A stretch of 25,425 nucleotides of DNA from an uncultured Hungatella sp. (GTDB lineage Bacteria > Bacillota > Clostridia > Lachnospirales > Lachnospiraceae). Shown in pieces: positions 15,268-22,754 of the stretch. Positions within the stretch are counted from its first letter, which is position 1. Every line of letters begins with the position of its first letter. The stretch lies in NCBI GenBank assembly GCA_910588505.1, contig CAJUPQ010000049.1, forward strand, positions 1 to 25,425, given 5' to 3'. The notes beneath the pieces were generated by a model, which saw only the letters and a program-made list of their open reading frames with translations, had not been told where the DNA came from and did not search any database. A program made the position numbers and the translations under genes.

Positions 15268-15604
15268 GGACTGGTCTGCGCGTTTATTGCGCTGACCGTG
15301 GGAAAGAGTAATGGCAGCAGGCATCCGGCCCATCGCCAAAGGCGATTCTAATTGGCCGGATGCGTAACAATTATCGGTTTTCCTGTTTTATAATAATCAT
15401 GCCTGTCAGTTCTGGGAGGAATGCGGCCTTTGGCTGCATCGAAGGTGTCCGGTTTCATATCAAGTATTCCGGAAACACGCTCTGGCTGGCAGTTTTTTTA
15501 TGTAATTTAGGAGACAGGGTAGATCCCAGGTGTGGGTTCTTTTTTTATAAGAGAAAAAACAACCCATTGCAAAATGAAACAATATATGAGAAAGGATTGA
15601 TACT
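15268..15604. other. Gene-free spacer with nested inverted repeat and terminator
   Basis: No convincing gene. It holds GCATCCGGCC (15321-15330) paired with GGCCGGATGC (15354-15363), enclosing a second stem ATCGCC/GGCGAT (15332-15337 and 15341-15346). It also holds a terminator at 15522-15546. An open frame (15360-15608) has no family resemblance and runs across the terminator. Confidence 0.6.
15522..15546 (+). terminator. Intrinsic terminator
   Basis: GATCCCA (15522-15528) and TGGGTTC (15533-15539) pair with one T-T mismatch around GGTG and are followed by a run of seven T. It would end any transcript from 14977 before the YhcH-like remnant. Confidence 0.6.
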
Positions 15605-15704
15605 ATGATCTATGGGCATATCGGATCAGAGCTGTGCAGGGAGTTTTACAGCAGGAAGCTGCTGAAAGCCATTGAGTACTGCAAAAACGCGGATACGGCT
15701 CTTA
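15605..15704 (+). pseudogene. YhcH/YiaL-family protein, N-terminal remnant
   Basis: ATG 15605, with AAAGGA upstream, starts MIYGHIGSELCREFYSRKLLKAIEYCKNADTA. The MIYGHI start and the LxKAIEYC-x-N-A/T-D pattern are those of the YhcH/YjgK/YiaL (DUF386) family, about 150 aa proteins linked to sialic-acid or sugar-acid catabolism. After about residue 31 the homology stops and the frame enters a TRAP transporter sequence (LMTPIILTGG). The His/Glu metal-binding barrel residues are all missing. Confidence 0.6.
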
Positions 15705-15946
15705 TGACTCCCATTATCCTGACCGGAGGGATTGTTCACGCCTACGGAGTCAGCGGCATTTGCCTGCATGTACGCCCTTTTGATCGGAGTATTTTTCTAC
15801 AAAAGCATTAAAATCAAAAGGATCCCGGGAATCCTGGTAGAGACGGCAAAGCTGTCTTCCCTGTCTTTATTTGCCCTGGCTGCGGCCAATGTCCTGGGGG
15901 AGCTTTTAAGTTACTACCGCCTGAATGTGCTGGTTCAGCTGTTCTT
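15698..15946 (+). pseudogene. TRAP transporter large permease (DctM-like) fragment
   Basis: ALMTPIILTGGI in the YhcH frame, then in the next frame FTPTESAAFACMYALLIGVFFYKSIKIKRIPGILVETAKLSSLSLFALAAANVLGELLSYYRL. This is the conserved GGI...FTPTE-AAA region and following helices of DctM, but a frameshift lies inside the motif. Full DctM proteins are about 425 aa with some 12 helices; only about 80 residues are left. The 3' end is cut into the epimerase fragment near 15945. It indicates a lost TRAP importer for a sugar acid. Confidence 0.75.
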
Positions 15947-16497
15947 TATATGTGCCAAACTTGTGTTTTCCGGCCAGCTTTGTCAGAGATTTAAAAGAGA
16001 AGTATCCCCAGATAACGGCGGAGGTACATATGATGGTGGACCATCCGGAGGATTATGTGAGGCAGATGAAAGAGTACGGGGCGGATTGGCTCAGCTTTCA
16101 TCTGGACAGCACCCGGTTTGTCTGCCGGACGGCAAAGGCGATCCGGAAGGAGGGGATGAAAGCGGGGGTGGTACTGAATCCGTCCCAGCCGGTAAGTCAG
16201 CTTGCTCCTGCGGCAAAGTATGTGGATTACGTGATCTTTATGGCTGTTGAGCCGGGATTTTCCGGGCAAAGATTTATGGAAGGGGCCATGGAACGGCTGG
16301 AACAACTGTGCGAGTTTCGCAGGGAAACGGGGCTGGACTTTAAGATCGTCATCGACGGCGGCATGGATTATGTGACGGCGAAAAAATGTGTGGAACTGGG
16401 AGCCGATATCCTGGTGACGGGGATCTATATGCAGTTTCGTCAGCCGGATGGGATCATGGGGGCCTGCGAAAGATTTCGAAATACGTTTGGCCGGTAG
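15946..16497 (+). pseudogene. Ribulose-phosphate 3-epimerase-like, N-terminally truncated
   Basis: From about 15946 the frame encodes LYVPNLCFPASFVRDLKEKYPQITAEVHMMVDHPEDYV, then AVEPGFSGQRF, KIVIDGGMDYVTAKKCVELGADILVTG, and ends at TAG 16495-16497. This is a ribulose-5-phosphate or hexulose-6-phosphate 3-epimerase TIM barrel from the YVPNL loop onward. The first roughly 35 residues, including the DVMDG strand that supplies one catalytic Asp, are gone; the second Asp (IDGGM) and the EVHMMV His remain. Upstream in-frame codons come from DctM, and an ATG at 15925 would give only a chimeric start. Without strand 1 it is unlikely to be active. Confidence 0.8.
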
Positions 16498-16570
16498 AAG
16501 CGGGATGGCTGCAGGGGGTAATTCCGCTGTCCGGCTCACTGATCTTGTATTCACTGGTTAGCATGATAGA

Positions 16571-16626
16571 AAGAAACCGATGGTATAGACTATCTTTAGT
16601 CAGAGCCATCGGTTTCTTTATTTAAA
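16571..16626. terminator. Strong intrinsic terminator after the epimerase remnant
   Basis: AAGAAACCGATGG (16571-16583) pairs perfectly with CCATCGGTTTCTT (16606-16618), and GACTA/TAGTC pair inside. A T-rich tail (TTTATTT) follows. The reverse direction also has T-rich flanks, so it may work both ways. Confidence 0.85.
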
Positions 16627-16635
16627 GGAAAAGGA

Positions 16636-16664
16636 TTGTCCCCAAAGAGAAAACAAGTTATAAT
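16636..16664 (+). promoter_or_regulatory. Promoter of the DtxR-family gene
   Basis: TTGTCC (16636-16641), 17-nt spacer, TATAAT (16659-16664), 29 nt before the ATG at 16694. No classic DtxR or MntR palindrome is obvious around it. Confidence 0.7.
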
Positions 16665-16693
16665 AGGAAGGAAAGACGAGGGGAGGAAGCGAA

Positions 16694-17068
16694 ATGTATG
16701 AGTCGGGGGAGAACTATCTGGAGACGATCTTGATCTTAAAGGAGAAGCAGGGGCTTGTCCGGTCCATCGACATTGCCAGGGCGCTGAACTTCAGCAAGCC
16801 CAGCGTAAGCAGAGCCATGGGGATCTTGCGGGAGAACGGATATATCGTGATGGAGCCCGGGGGAGAGATCGAGCTGACAGAGAAGGGGCAGAAGAAGGCG
16901 GACGGGATCTATGAGAGGCATAAACTTCTGACAGAGTTTTTGCACAGGGTAAGCGGGGTGGATCCGAGGGTGGCGGAGGAGGATGCCTGCAAGATGGAGC
17001 ATATCATCAGCGATGCAACATTTCAGGGGATCAAGGAGTTTATGAAGCAGATGGGGGAAGAACCTTGA
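16694..17068 (+). CDS. DtxR/MntR-family metal-dependent transcriptional repressor
   Basis: A 124-aa protein. The N-terminal winged helix is clear: ESGENYLETILILKEKQGLVRSIDIARALNFSKPSVSRAMGILRENGYIVMEPGGEIELTEKGQKKADGIYERHKLLTEFL, the standard DtxR-family DNA-binding and first dimerisation helices. The later EEDACKMEHIIS carries the Glu/Cys-Glu-His type metal ligands. It lacks the SH3-like third domain, as MntR does. It would sense Mn, Fe or Zn and repress target genes. The CobW gene starts 51 nt downstream, so the pair is probably linked in metal homeostasis. Confidence 0.9.
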   Translation: MYESGENYLETILILKEKQGLVRSIDIARALNFSKPSVSRAMGILRENGYIVMEPGGEIELTEKGQKKADGIYERHKLLTEFLHRVSGVDPRVAEEDACKMEHIISDATFQGIKEFMKQMGEEP

Positions 17069-17093
17069 CTTTGACCGGAGTTTGTGACAAAAT
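17065..17093 (+). promoter_or_regulatory. Possible promoter of the cobW-like genes
   Basis: TTGACT (17065-17070), overlapping the stop of the DtxR gene, then a 17-nt spacer and CAAAAT (17088-17093). The -10 is weak; read-through from the DtxR promoter is equally likely because no terminator lies between. Confidence 0.35.
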
Positions 17094-17119
17094 AGACACT
17101 TAGAAAGAAGGGATAGATC

Positions 17120-18391
17120 ATGACAAAGATTGACATTATCTCCGGCTTTTTGGGAGCCGGGAAGACAACATTTATCAAGAAACTGCTTGAGGAAGCGATT
17201 GCCGGGGAGCAGGTGGTGCTGATCGAAAATGAATTTGGTCAGATCGGCATTGACGGAGGATTTTTAAAGGATGCGGGTATTGAGATCCGGGAGATGAATT
17301 CCGGGTGTATCTGCTGTTCTTTGGTGGGGGATTTCGGTAAGTCCCTGGAGGAGGTGCTGACCAAGTACAAACCGGACCGGGTGATCATCGAGCCGTCGGG
17401 TGTGGGCAAATTGTCGGACGTGATGAAAGCGGTCCGGGATGTGGCTGCCACGGTTGACGTGGAGCTGAACAGCGCGGTCACAGTGGTGGACGCGTCCAAA
17501 TGCAAGATGTACATGAAGAATTTCGGTGAGTTCTTTAACAATCAGATCGAGAATGCAGGCACCATCGTCCTCAGCCGGACCGACGTGGTGGACGCGGGGA
17601 AGGTCCAGAAGGCAATGGAGATGCTCAGGGAGCATAATCAGGCTGCCTCCATCGTGACGACGCCCTGCAGTCAGCTGACAGGGGAACAGCTTCTTGAGAT
17701 CATCGAGAAGCCGGACACCATGGCGGAGGATCTGATGAGAGAGGTGGAGGAACACCGCCGCCATCATCATCACGGGGAGGATGGCGAGAGCTGCGGCTGC
17801 GAGGACCATGGGCATCACCATCATCATGGGGAAGATAGCGAAGGTTGCGGCTGTGAGGGCCACGGGCATCACGAGCACCATCACCACGGGGAAGACGGTG
17901 AAGGCTGCGGTTGCGAGAGCCAGAAACATCACCATCATCACCACGGGGAAGATGGCGAGGGCTGCGGCTGCGAGGACCATGAGCACCATCACCACGGGGA
18001 AGATGGCGAGGGCTGCAGCTGTGAAGACCATGGGCATCATCACGAGCATCACCATGACCACGACGGGGAGTGCGGCTGCGGCTGTCATGACCATGACCAC
18101 CATCATGCGGATGAGGTATTTTCCAGCTGGGGCATGGAGAATGTGGGGCGGTGTGAGAGAAAGAAGCTGGAAGAGATCCTGGATGAGCTGGCCAACGGGA
18201 ATGCTTACGGAGATGTGTTAAGGGCCAAGGGTATGGTGCCAGGGGAGAATGGGGACGAGTGGTATTATTTTGACCTGGTGCCTGACGAGTTTGAGATCCG
18301 CTTGGGTAAGCCGGATTATACGGGAAAAGTCTGCGTTATCGGCGCAAGGCTCAGGGAAGAGGAACTGAATAAAGCATTTGGCAGGAGTTGA
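17120..18391 (+). CDS. CobW/COG0523-family GTPase with large His/Cys repeat insert
   Basis: A 423-aa G3E GTPase. The P-loop GFLGAGKTT lies at residues 9-17, ENEFGQIGID at 36-45, the metal-binding CICC at 63-66, IIEPSGVG for switch II, and SRTD in place of the NKxD guanine motif. Between about residues 214 and 330 is a low-complexity insert of His runs alternating with GEDGEGCGCE-type blocks, about five copies plus a GECGCGC variant. The CobW C-terminal domain follows (VFSSWGMENVG onward). COG0523 proteins are metal chaperones, many for zinc; the insert should hold many metal ions. The DtxR-family gene upstream and a second CobW-like gene overlapping downstream support a metal role. Confidence 0.92.
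   Translation: MTKIDIISGFLGAGKTTFIKKLLEEAIAGEQVVLIENEFGQIGIDGGFLKDAGIEIREMNSGCICCSLVGDFGKSLEEVLTKYKPDRVIIEPSGVGKLSDVMKAVRDVAATVDVELNSAVTVVDASKCKMYMKNFGEFFNNQIENAGTIVLSRTDVVDAGKVQKAMEMLREHNQAASIVTTPCSQLTGEQLLEIIEKPDTMAEDLMREVEEHRRHHHHGEDGESCGCEDHGHHHHHGEDSEGCGCEGHGHHEHHHHGEDGEGCGCESQKHHHHHHGEDGEGCGCEDHEHHHHGEDGEGCSCEDHGHHHEHHHDHDGECGCGCHDHDHHHADEVFSSWGMENVGRCERKKLEEILDELANGNAYGDVLRAKGMVPGENGDEWYYFDLVPDEFEIRLGKPDYTGKVCVIGARLREEELNKAFGRS
17761..18112 (+). repeat. In-frame repeat coding the His/Cys-rich insert
   Basis: Roughly 48-60 bp units built from CACCATCACCACGGGG, GAAGATGGCGAGGGC and TGCGGCTGCGAG blocks, about five copies, each giving HHHHGEDGEGCGCE with variations. The units stay in frame. 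Such arrays can change length by slippage, and copies differ enough to suggest that they are not brand new. Confidence 0.85.
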
Positions 18392-18396
18392 CAGAC

Positions 18397-19344
18397 ATGG
18401 GACCAGTGATAGATGATGATATCATGCCGTTGTTTTTGATCAACGGTTTTCTGGAAGCGGGGAAAACGGAGTTTCTCCGGTTTACCATGGAACAGGAGTA
18501 TTTTCAGACAGAGGGCAAGACCCTTCTCATTGTCTGCGAGGAGGGAGACACGGAGTACGACGAGGAGCTTCTCGCGGCTACCAGGACAGAACTTGTGACC
18601 GTGGACAGCCTGGAAGAACTGACTCCCGCAAAACTGACAGAGTTGGAGCTGCTGCACAACCCGGAGCGGGTGCTGATGGAGTGGAACGGGATGTGGAACC
18701 AGGATGAGTTAAAGCTTCCAAAGGACTGGACCGTTTACCAGCAGGTGACTATCATAGACGGCTCCACCTTTGATCTGTATGTGAAGAACATGAAGCCCCT
18801 TCTGGGGGCAATGGTCCGGGGGTCAGAGCTTATTATCTGCAACCGCTGCGACGGGATCCAGGATCTGGAGGGATACCGGAGGACTCTTCTGGCCATGAAC
18901 AATAAGGCGGAGATTATCTTTGAGGATGAGGAGGGGGAGATCTCCCAGGTGTCCGAGGCGGATCTTCCCTATGATATGACGGCAGAGGTTATCCGGATCC
19001 CCCCCGAGGCCTACGGTATTTGGTATATTGACTGCATGGATAAGCCGGACCGGTATCGGGGAAAAGTGGTGGAATTTACGGGCATGGTGCTGAAATCGCC
19101 GGAGTTTCCCAAGAATTACTTTGTGCCTGGCCGCATGGCCATGACCTGCTGTGAGGCGGATATGACCTTTCTGGGGTTTGTGTGCAAGGCCAGGGAGGCA
19201 AGGCATCTGGAGACGAGGCAGTGGGTCCGTGTCCGGGCCAGGATCGAGTATGAGGAGTGGCAGGATTACGGCGGCGTGGGTCCGGTGCTGCACGCCCTGT
19301 CAGTGGAGCCGGATACGGGGATTATTGAAGTGGTGCAGTTTTAG
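18397..19344 (+). CDS. Degenerate CobW-like GTPase fused to a DUF1980/YcgQ-like domain
   Basis: A 315-aa protein. Residues 11-165 follow the CobW layout: FLINGFLEAGKT (P-loop, with Glu replacing the usual Gly), an acidic VCEEGDTEYDEE where ENEFG would be, VLMEWNGM in switch II, and ICNRCD as guanine-binding motif; the CxCC metal motif is missing. Residues about 219-315 (RYRGKVVEFTGMVLKSPEFPKNYFVPGRMAMTCCEADMTFLGFVCKA...) resemble the C-terminal domain of YcgQ/DUF1980 (TIGR03943) proteins, with a conserved Cys-Cys. ATG 18397 is 9 nt after GGAG; TTG 18388 overlaps the upstream stop but sits too near the site. It probably works with the CobW protein; a metal function is inferred. Confidence 0.75.
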   Translation: MGPVIDDDIMPLFLINGFLEAGKTEFLRFTMEQEYFQTEGKTLLIVCEEGDTEYDEELLAATRTELVTVDSLEELTPAKLTELELLHNPERVLMEWNGMWNQDELKLPKDWTVYQQVTIIDGSTFDLYVKNMKPLLGAMVRGSELIICNRCDGIQDLEGYRRTLLAMNNKAEIIFEDEEGEISQVSEADLPYDMTAEVIRIPPEAYGIWYIDCMDKPDRYRGKVVEFTGMVLKSPEFPKNYFVPGRMAMTCCEADMTFLGFVCKAREARHLETRQWVRVRARIEYEEWQDYGGVGPVLHALSVEPDTGIIEVVQF

Positions 19345-19353
19345 AAGAAAGAC

Positions 19354-19392
19354 AAAAAAGCTAAGCCTTGTGAAAAAGGGCTTAGCTTTTTT
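19354..19392. terminator. Bidirectional intrinsic terminator
   Basis: AAAAAAGCTAAGCC (19354-19367) and GGCTTAGCTTTTTT (19379-19392) form a perfect 14-bp stem with an A-run on one side and a T-run on the other. It lies between the convergent CobW-DUF1980 and polysaccharide deacetylase genes and serves both. Confidence 0.93.
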
Positions 19393-19415
19393 GGTGCTGT
19401 TTTTCGGGATTTTGT

Positions 19416-20873
19416 CTACTCCCACACCACGGGGGTGGGCCGGTTAGGTGAGAATACGTCCTCAGCCCGAAACAAGTCGTCCAGTTTTCGCTTGGAGGTA
19501 TCGGAGCCTGCCTCAATATCTTTCCACATGCGGAATCCGTCCAGGTTGCGCCGCCCCTGCCGCAGGAAATCGTCTCCCACCTGGACCCAGTACTGGCTGG
19601 AATCCACGTTGCAGAAGTAGGAGAAGCCCAGGCTCTTAAGGTAGCGGAACCGTTCATTGTCATTCTGATAGGGATGCCAGTCGCCTACATCAGCTCCGAA
19701 TGGAAACAGAATGATGTCCGTGGGGCCTATGAGGCTTCTGACTTCATTGTCCCATTTGTCGCAGTCTGCCTTGAATTTGTCCCACTCAATAGTCCCTAAG
19801 TCCCGATGTCCCCAGCTGTGGGAGGCAAGCTCCCAACCATTATCCCGCAGACACTGGGCCACGGCCGCCGCGCTCTGGCGGTCCTCTTCATAGGTGGGGG
19901 AGTCGCTGTAGGATGGAGCTGTGCGGTAGCCCAGGATCCCCTGGTAGCCGGTGAAGGCGATGACAGCTCTGGCCCCCTTGTAGGAGAAATCAGGATGCTC
20001 CTGGATATATTCTTCCAGAATGGGAACTAAGTCAAAGGCACCCCTCTGGACTGTGCCGTCGTCCATCTTCATCTCGCAGGTGGGCTTTCCGTCGTCGCCG
20101 ATGACCATGCGGGTGGCAAATCCGTCCCCGTCCATATACTCATAATAGCAGACATCGTCCTGGGACATGACAAAGGGCTTCTTGCCTTCCGGCAGAAGGA
20201 TGGTCTTGCGGGTCATCTTCGTGCCGTTCTCTCCTGCAGCCATCTCCGCCATATCGTGGAGGCGGACCAGAACAAATCCTCTCTCGTACATGGAATCCAG
20301 GATCTTCAAGAATTCATCCTTGGTGGTCATAACCTGGTTATAACCTGCCTCATCGGAATCCCCGTCAAATGCCTTGGCCTCGTCTATGACCAGAGTATGG
20401 AAAAATACGTGTGTAACCTGGGAGATATCGCAGGGCTTTAAGCCGGCCTTGATATTCTCATACTCCGCGATGGCCTCATCAATGCGAGTGTCACTGCCGT
20501 AGTACTGGGAAGTTTTCAGTACCTCAATGGCGCGGTCATAATCATAGCCTGCGGCAATGCGCCAGGCCTCGTCAAGGAGGTTATCCACAGGAGCCCCTGT
20601 GTTGTTGGCGTGGTCCGGCTCTGTGAAGATCTCAATGTCGGTTGTGGACTCCAAAACAGCCTGGTCTGTGGTCTGATCCTTGGCCAGGTCGGAAAACAGG
20701 CCCGGCGGCGAGTCCTTGCCCAGAAAGTGGCGCGCCAGCATCCAGCAGAAGACGGACAGGAAAATAAGTAACAGAATGATGATAAAAATAATGGGAAGCC
20801 TGTGGAATATATATTGCTGCCGGCGTTTGGACGCGCCGGGACGGTAGTGCTTGCGGTTTATATGCTGATTCAT
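19416..20873 (-). CDS. Membrane-anchored polysaccharide deacetylase family protein
   Basis: About 485 aa. A short basic cytoplasmic start (MNQHINRKHYRPGASKRRQQY) is followed by one transmembrane helix (IIFIIILLLIFLSVFCWML region), a linker and helical region (about 60-150), then a NodB-like deacetylase domain: QVTHVFFHTLVID, a long insert, ARAVIAFTGYQGILGYRT, and NGWELASHSWGHRDLGTIEWD with the HSWGH zinc-type motif, then ILFPFGADVGDW. The usual TFDD start is altered (possibly FVMSQDDVCYYEY). Such enzymes remove acetyl groups from cell-wall or surface sugars outside the cell. ATG 20873 with GAGGTG is preferred to the longer upstream frame. Confidence 0.85.
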   Translation of the reverse strand: MNQHINRKHYRPGASKRRQQYIFHRLPIIFIIILLLIFLSVFCWMLARHFLGKDSPPGLFSDLAKDQTTDQAVLESTTDIEIFTEPDHANNTGAPVDNLLDEAWRIAAGYDYDRAIEVLKTSQYYGSDTRIDEAIAEYENIKAGLKPCDISQVTHVFFHTLVIDEAKAFDGDSDEAGYNQVMTTKDEFLKILDSMYERGFVLVRLHDMAEMAAGENGTKMTRKTILLPEGKKPFVMSQDDVCYYEYMDGDGFATRMVIGDDGKPTCEMKMDDGTVQRGAFDLVPILEEYIQEHPDFSYKGARAVIAFTGYQGILGYRTAPSYSDSPTYEEDRQSAAAVAQCLRDNGWELASHSWGHRDLGTIEWDKFKADCDKWDNEVRSLIGPTDIILFPFGADVGDWHPYQNDNERFRYLKSLGFSYFCNVDSSQYWVQVGDDFLRQGRRNLDGFRMWKDIEAGSDTSKRKLDDLFRAEDVFSPNRPTPVVWE

Positions 20874-20965
20874 GAAAGACACCTCTAAACTATATGATGA
20901 ACGCCCTTTAACAGGCGGATGTAATTGTGATAATAAGTACAAAAATAGGTTTCAACGTGATTTAC

Positions 20966-20995
20966 AGTATACCACACAGAGTCGAATTATGTAAA
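20966..20995 (-). promoter_or_regulatory. Promoter of the polysaccharide deacetylase gene
   Basis: On the minus strand TTTACA (plus 20990-20995), 18-nt spacer, TATACT (plus 20966-20971), about 90 nt before the start codon. It lies beyond the longer reading-frame start as well. Confidence 0.6.
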
Positions 20996-21061
20996 TGGGA
21001 AAGTGGCAGATTCGTGAAATATAATGGAATCCTAATAAAAGGATAAAAGATGGTTAAGAAT

Positions 21062-21146
21062 TGTAACACACAAGCGGAGGAATGTAATAATAGGGTACAG
21101 GATTGTAATGGAAAAAAGCAGAATGTAACAAATACGGAAATAGTAA
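21062..21146 (+). promoter_or_regulatory. Array of TGTAAY boxes at about 21-bp spacing
   Basis: TGTAAC (21062), TGTAAT (21083), TGTAAT (21104), TGTAAC (21124) and AGTAAT (21141) occur on the same strand at steps of 21, 21, 20 and 17 bp, in an A-rich context (GAAT or GATT before each). This is about two helical turns, so all boxes face one side of the DNA. They lie in the 373-bp spacer between the divergent deacetylase and D,D-carboxypeptidase genes. A lone TATAAT at 21020-21025 lies just upstream. They look like sites for an OmpR/PhoB-type regulator such as WalR. Confidence 0.55.
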
Positions 21147-21246
21147 TAGAAATCAGCAGGGGAGCCATACATTAGTAGGAGAAGAGAGGATACCGGACTT
21201 TTGGGCGGGATCTTCGAAAAACAGCGCCGAAGGGTGGAGGTTATAT

Positions 21247-22722
21247 ATGAAGCAGATGAGACGATGGATCAGCGCGTGGACAATGGCAGGAATTTTGGTC
21301 AGTACTTATCCAGGGCCGGCTGTCAGTGTGTGGGCGTCGGAGCCGGTCCTGGTGGCGGGCAGCGGCATGGCAGAGGCGGTTTTGGAGAAGGGGACAGGGC
21401 AGGGAGAGGAGCAGGTTACAGGAGACTGGGAGACCGACGGGGACCGGGGCGGAGCAGGGGAGACAGAGATGGCGGCGGCTTCCTCTGATTCCCAGGCAGG
21501 TCCGGATATACAGGCTCCGTCGGCAGTGCTGATGGAGGCGTCCACCGGCCAGGTGGTCTATGAGAAAAACGGCGATGAGCCCAGAAGTCCTGCCAGCATC
21601 ACAAAGATCATGACGTTGATCCTTATTTTTGACGCCCTGGACAGCGGGAGGATCAAAATGACGGATGAGGTTACCACCAGCGCCTACGCCAAGTCCATGG
21701 GAGGTTCCCAGGTGTTTCTGGAGGAGGGTGAGGTGCAGACTGTGGAGACGCTTATCAAATGCATTGTCATCGCTTCGGGAAACGACGCAAGCGTGGCTAT
21801 GGCAGAGTACATAGCAGGGGACGAGAAGACATTTGTGGACATGATGAATGAGAGGGCCAAAGGGCTTGGAATGACGGCAACCCATTTTGAGGATTGCTGC
21901 GGCCTGACGGAATCAAAGACTCATGTAACCTCTGCAAGGGACATTGCCATCATGTCCAGGGAACTGATCAACCGTTACCCGGAGATCCATAATTATTCTA
22001 CGGTCTGGATGGACACCATCACCCATGTGACAAAGCAGGGGACCAAGGAGTTTGGCCTGTCCAACACAAACAAGCTTTTAAAGATGGCAACCAATTTTCA
22101 GGTGACAGGGTTAAAGACAGGTTCCACATCCATTGCAAAGTACTGCCTGTCCGCCACGGCGGAGAAAGACGGGGTGCGCCTGATCGCCTCCATCATGGCG
22201 TCGCCGGACTATAAGGCCAGGTTTTCGGACGCGGCGGCTCTTCTGAATTACGGTTACGCCAACTGCAGGCTTTACGAGGATAAGGAGCCTTTGGCTTTGC
22301 CGGATATGCCGGTGGAAAACGGGGTGGATGATGTGGTGGAGCTGCGGTACGAGGGGACATTTGCCTGTCTGGGACTTCATGGGGAGAATTTTGACGCTGT
22401 GGAGAAAACCCTGAAACTGCCGGAAGCTCTCCAGGCCCCAGTGGAAGAGGGGCAGGCAGTAGGTGTTGTGGAGTATCATATCGGAGGAGAAAAGCTGGGA
22501 GAACTGCCGGTGGTGACAGCAGGGAGCGTGAGAGACGCCAAGTTTGGAGACTATGTGAGAAAGGTGGCAGGGGCATTGTTTATGCAAGAAAGAGGTGTGG
22601 AAGACGGCATGGAGGAAAAGGATATAAACCATGTGGAAGGCCAGACGCAGGGGGACAATGAAATGGAAGAAACGTGGGAGAGCGGAAGCAGCATGGAGGC
22701 AGGGACGGAGGAAGCGGCGTGA
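21247..22722 (+). CDS. D-alanyl-D-alanine carboxypeptidase, peptidase S11 (PBP5-like)
   Basis: A 491-aa exported enzyme. Signal peptide 1-31 (cut probably after VWAS). Residues 35-88 are an acidic Gly/Glu-rich linker. The catalytic domain shows SITK (117-120), SGN (177-179) and KTG (290-292), the three penicillin-binding motifs of S11 enzymes that trim the terminal D-Ala from peptidoglycan stems. A PBP5-type beta C-domain follows (about 350-435). The last 50 residues are acidic low-complexity sequence, and I see no amphipathic membrane anchor. GGAGG lies 6 nt before the ATG. The TGTAAY array lies upstream; a hairpin repeat follows the gene. Confidence 0.93.
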   Translation: MKQMRRWISAWTMAGILVSTYPGPAVSVWASEPVLVAGSGMAEAVLEKGTGQGEEQVTGDWETDGDRGGAGETEMAAASSDSQAGPDIQAPSAVLMEASTGQVVYEKNGDEPRSPASITKIMTLILIFDALDSGRIKMTDEVTTSAYAKSMGGSQVFLEEGEVQTVETLIKCIVIASGNDASVAMAEYIAGDEKTFVDMMNERAKGLGMTATHFEDCCGLTESKTHVTSARDIAIMSRELINRYPEIHNYSTVWMDTITHVTKQGTKEFGLSNTNKLLKMATNFQVTGLKTGSTSIAKYCLSATAEKDGVRLIASIMASPDYKARFSDAAALLNYGYANCRLYEDKEPLALPDMPVENGVDDVVELRYEGTFACLGLHGENFDAVEKTLKLPEALQAPVEEGQAVGVVEYHIGGEKLGELPVVTAGSVRDAKFGDYVRKVAGALFMQERGVEDGMEEKDINHVEGQTQGDNEMEETWESGSSMEAGTEEAA

Positions 22723-22754
22723 GAGGAGAGCGGGGCGGGCAGAGGGAGTGTGAT

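Noticed and set aside
15360..15608. 82-codon ORF in the spacer
   Set aside because: No family resemblance, no RBS, and it runs through an intrinsic terminator.
15925..15945. ATG 15925 as a true start of the epimerase
   Set aside because: The codons to the junction belong to the DctM fragment in another frame, and the conserved first strand of the barrel is missing.
17264..18106. Long minus-strand ORF opposite the CobW gene, rich in Met and Val
   Set aside because: It is the antisense of the His/Cys repeat and the GTPase domain; the plus-strand protein has clear family motifs.
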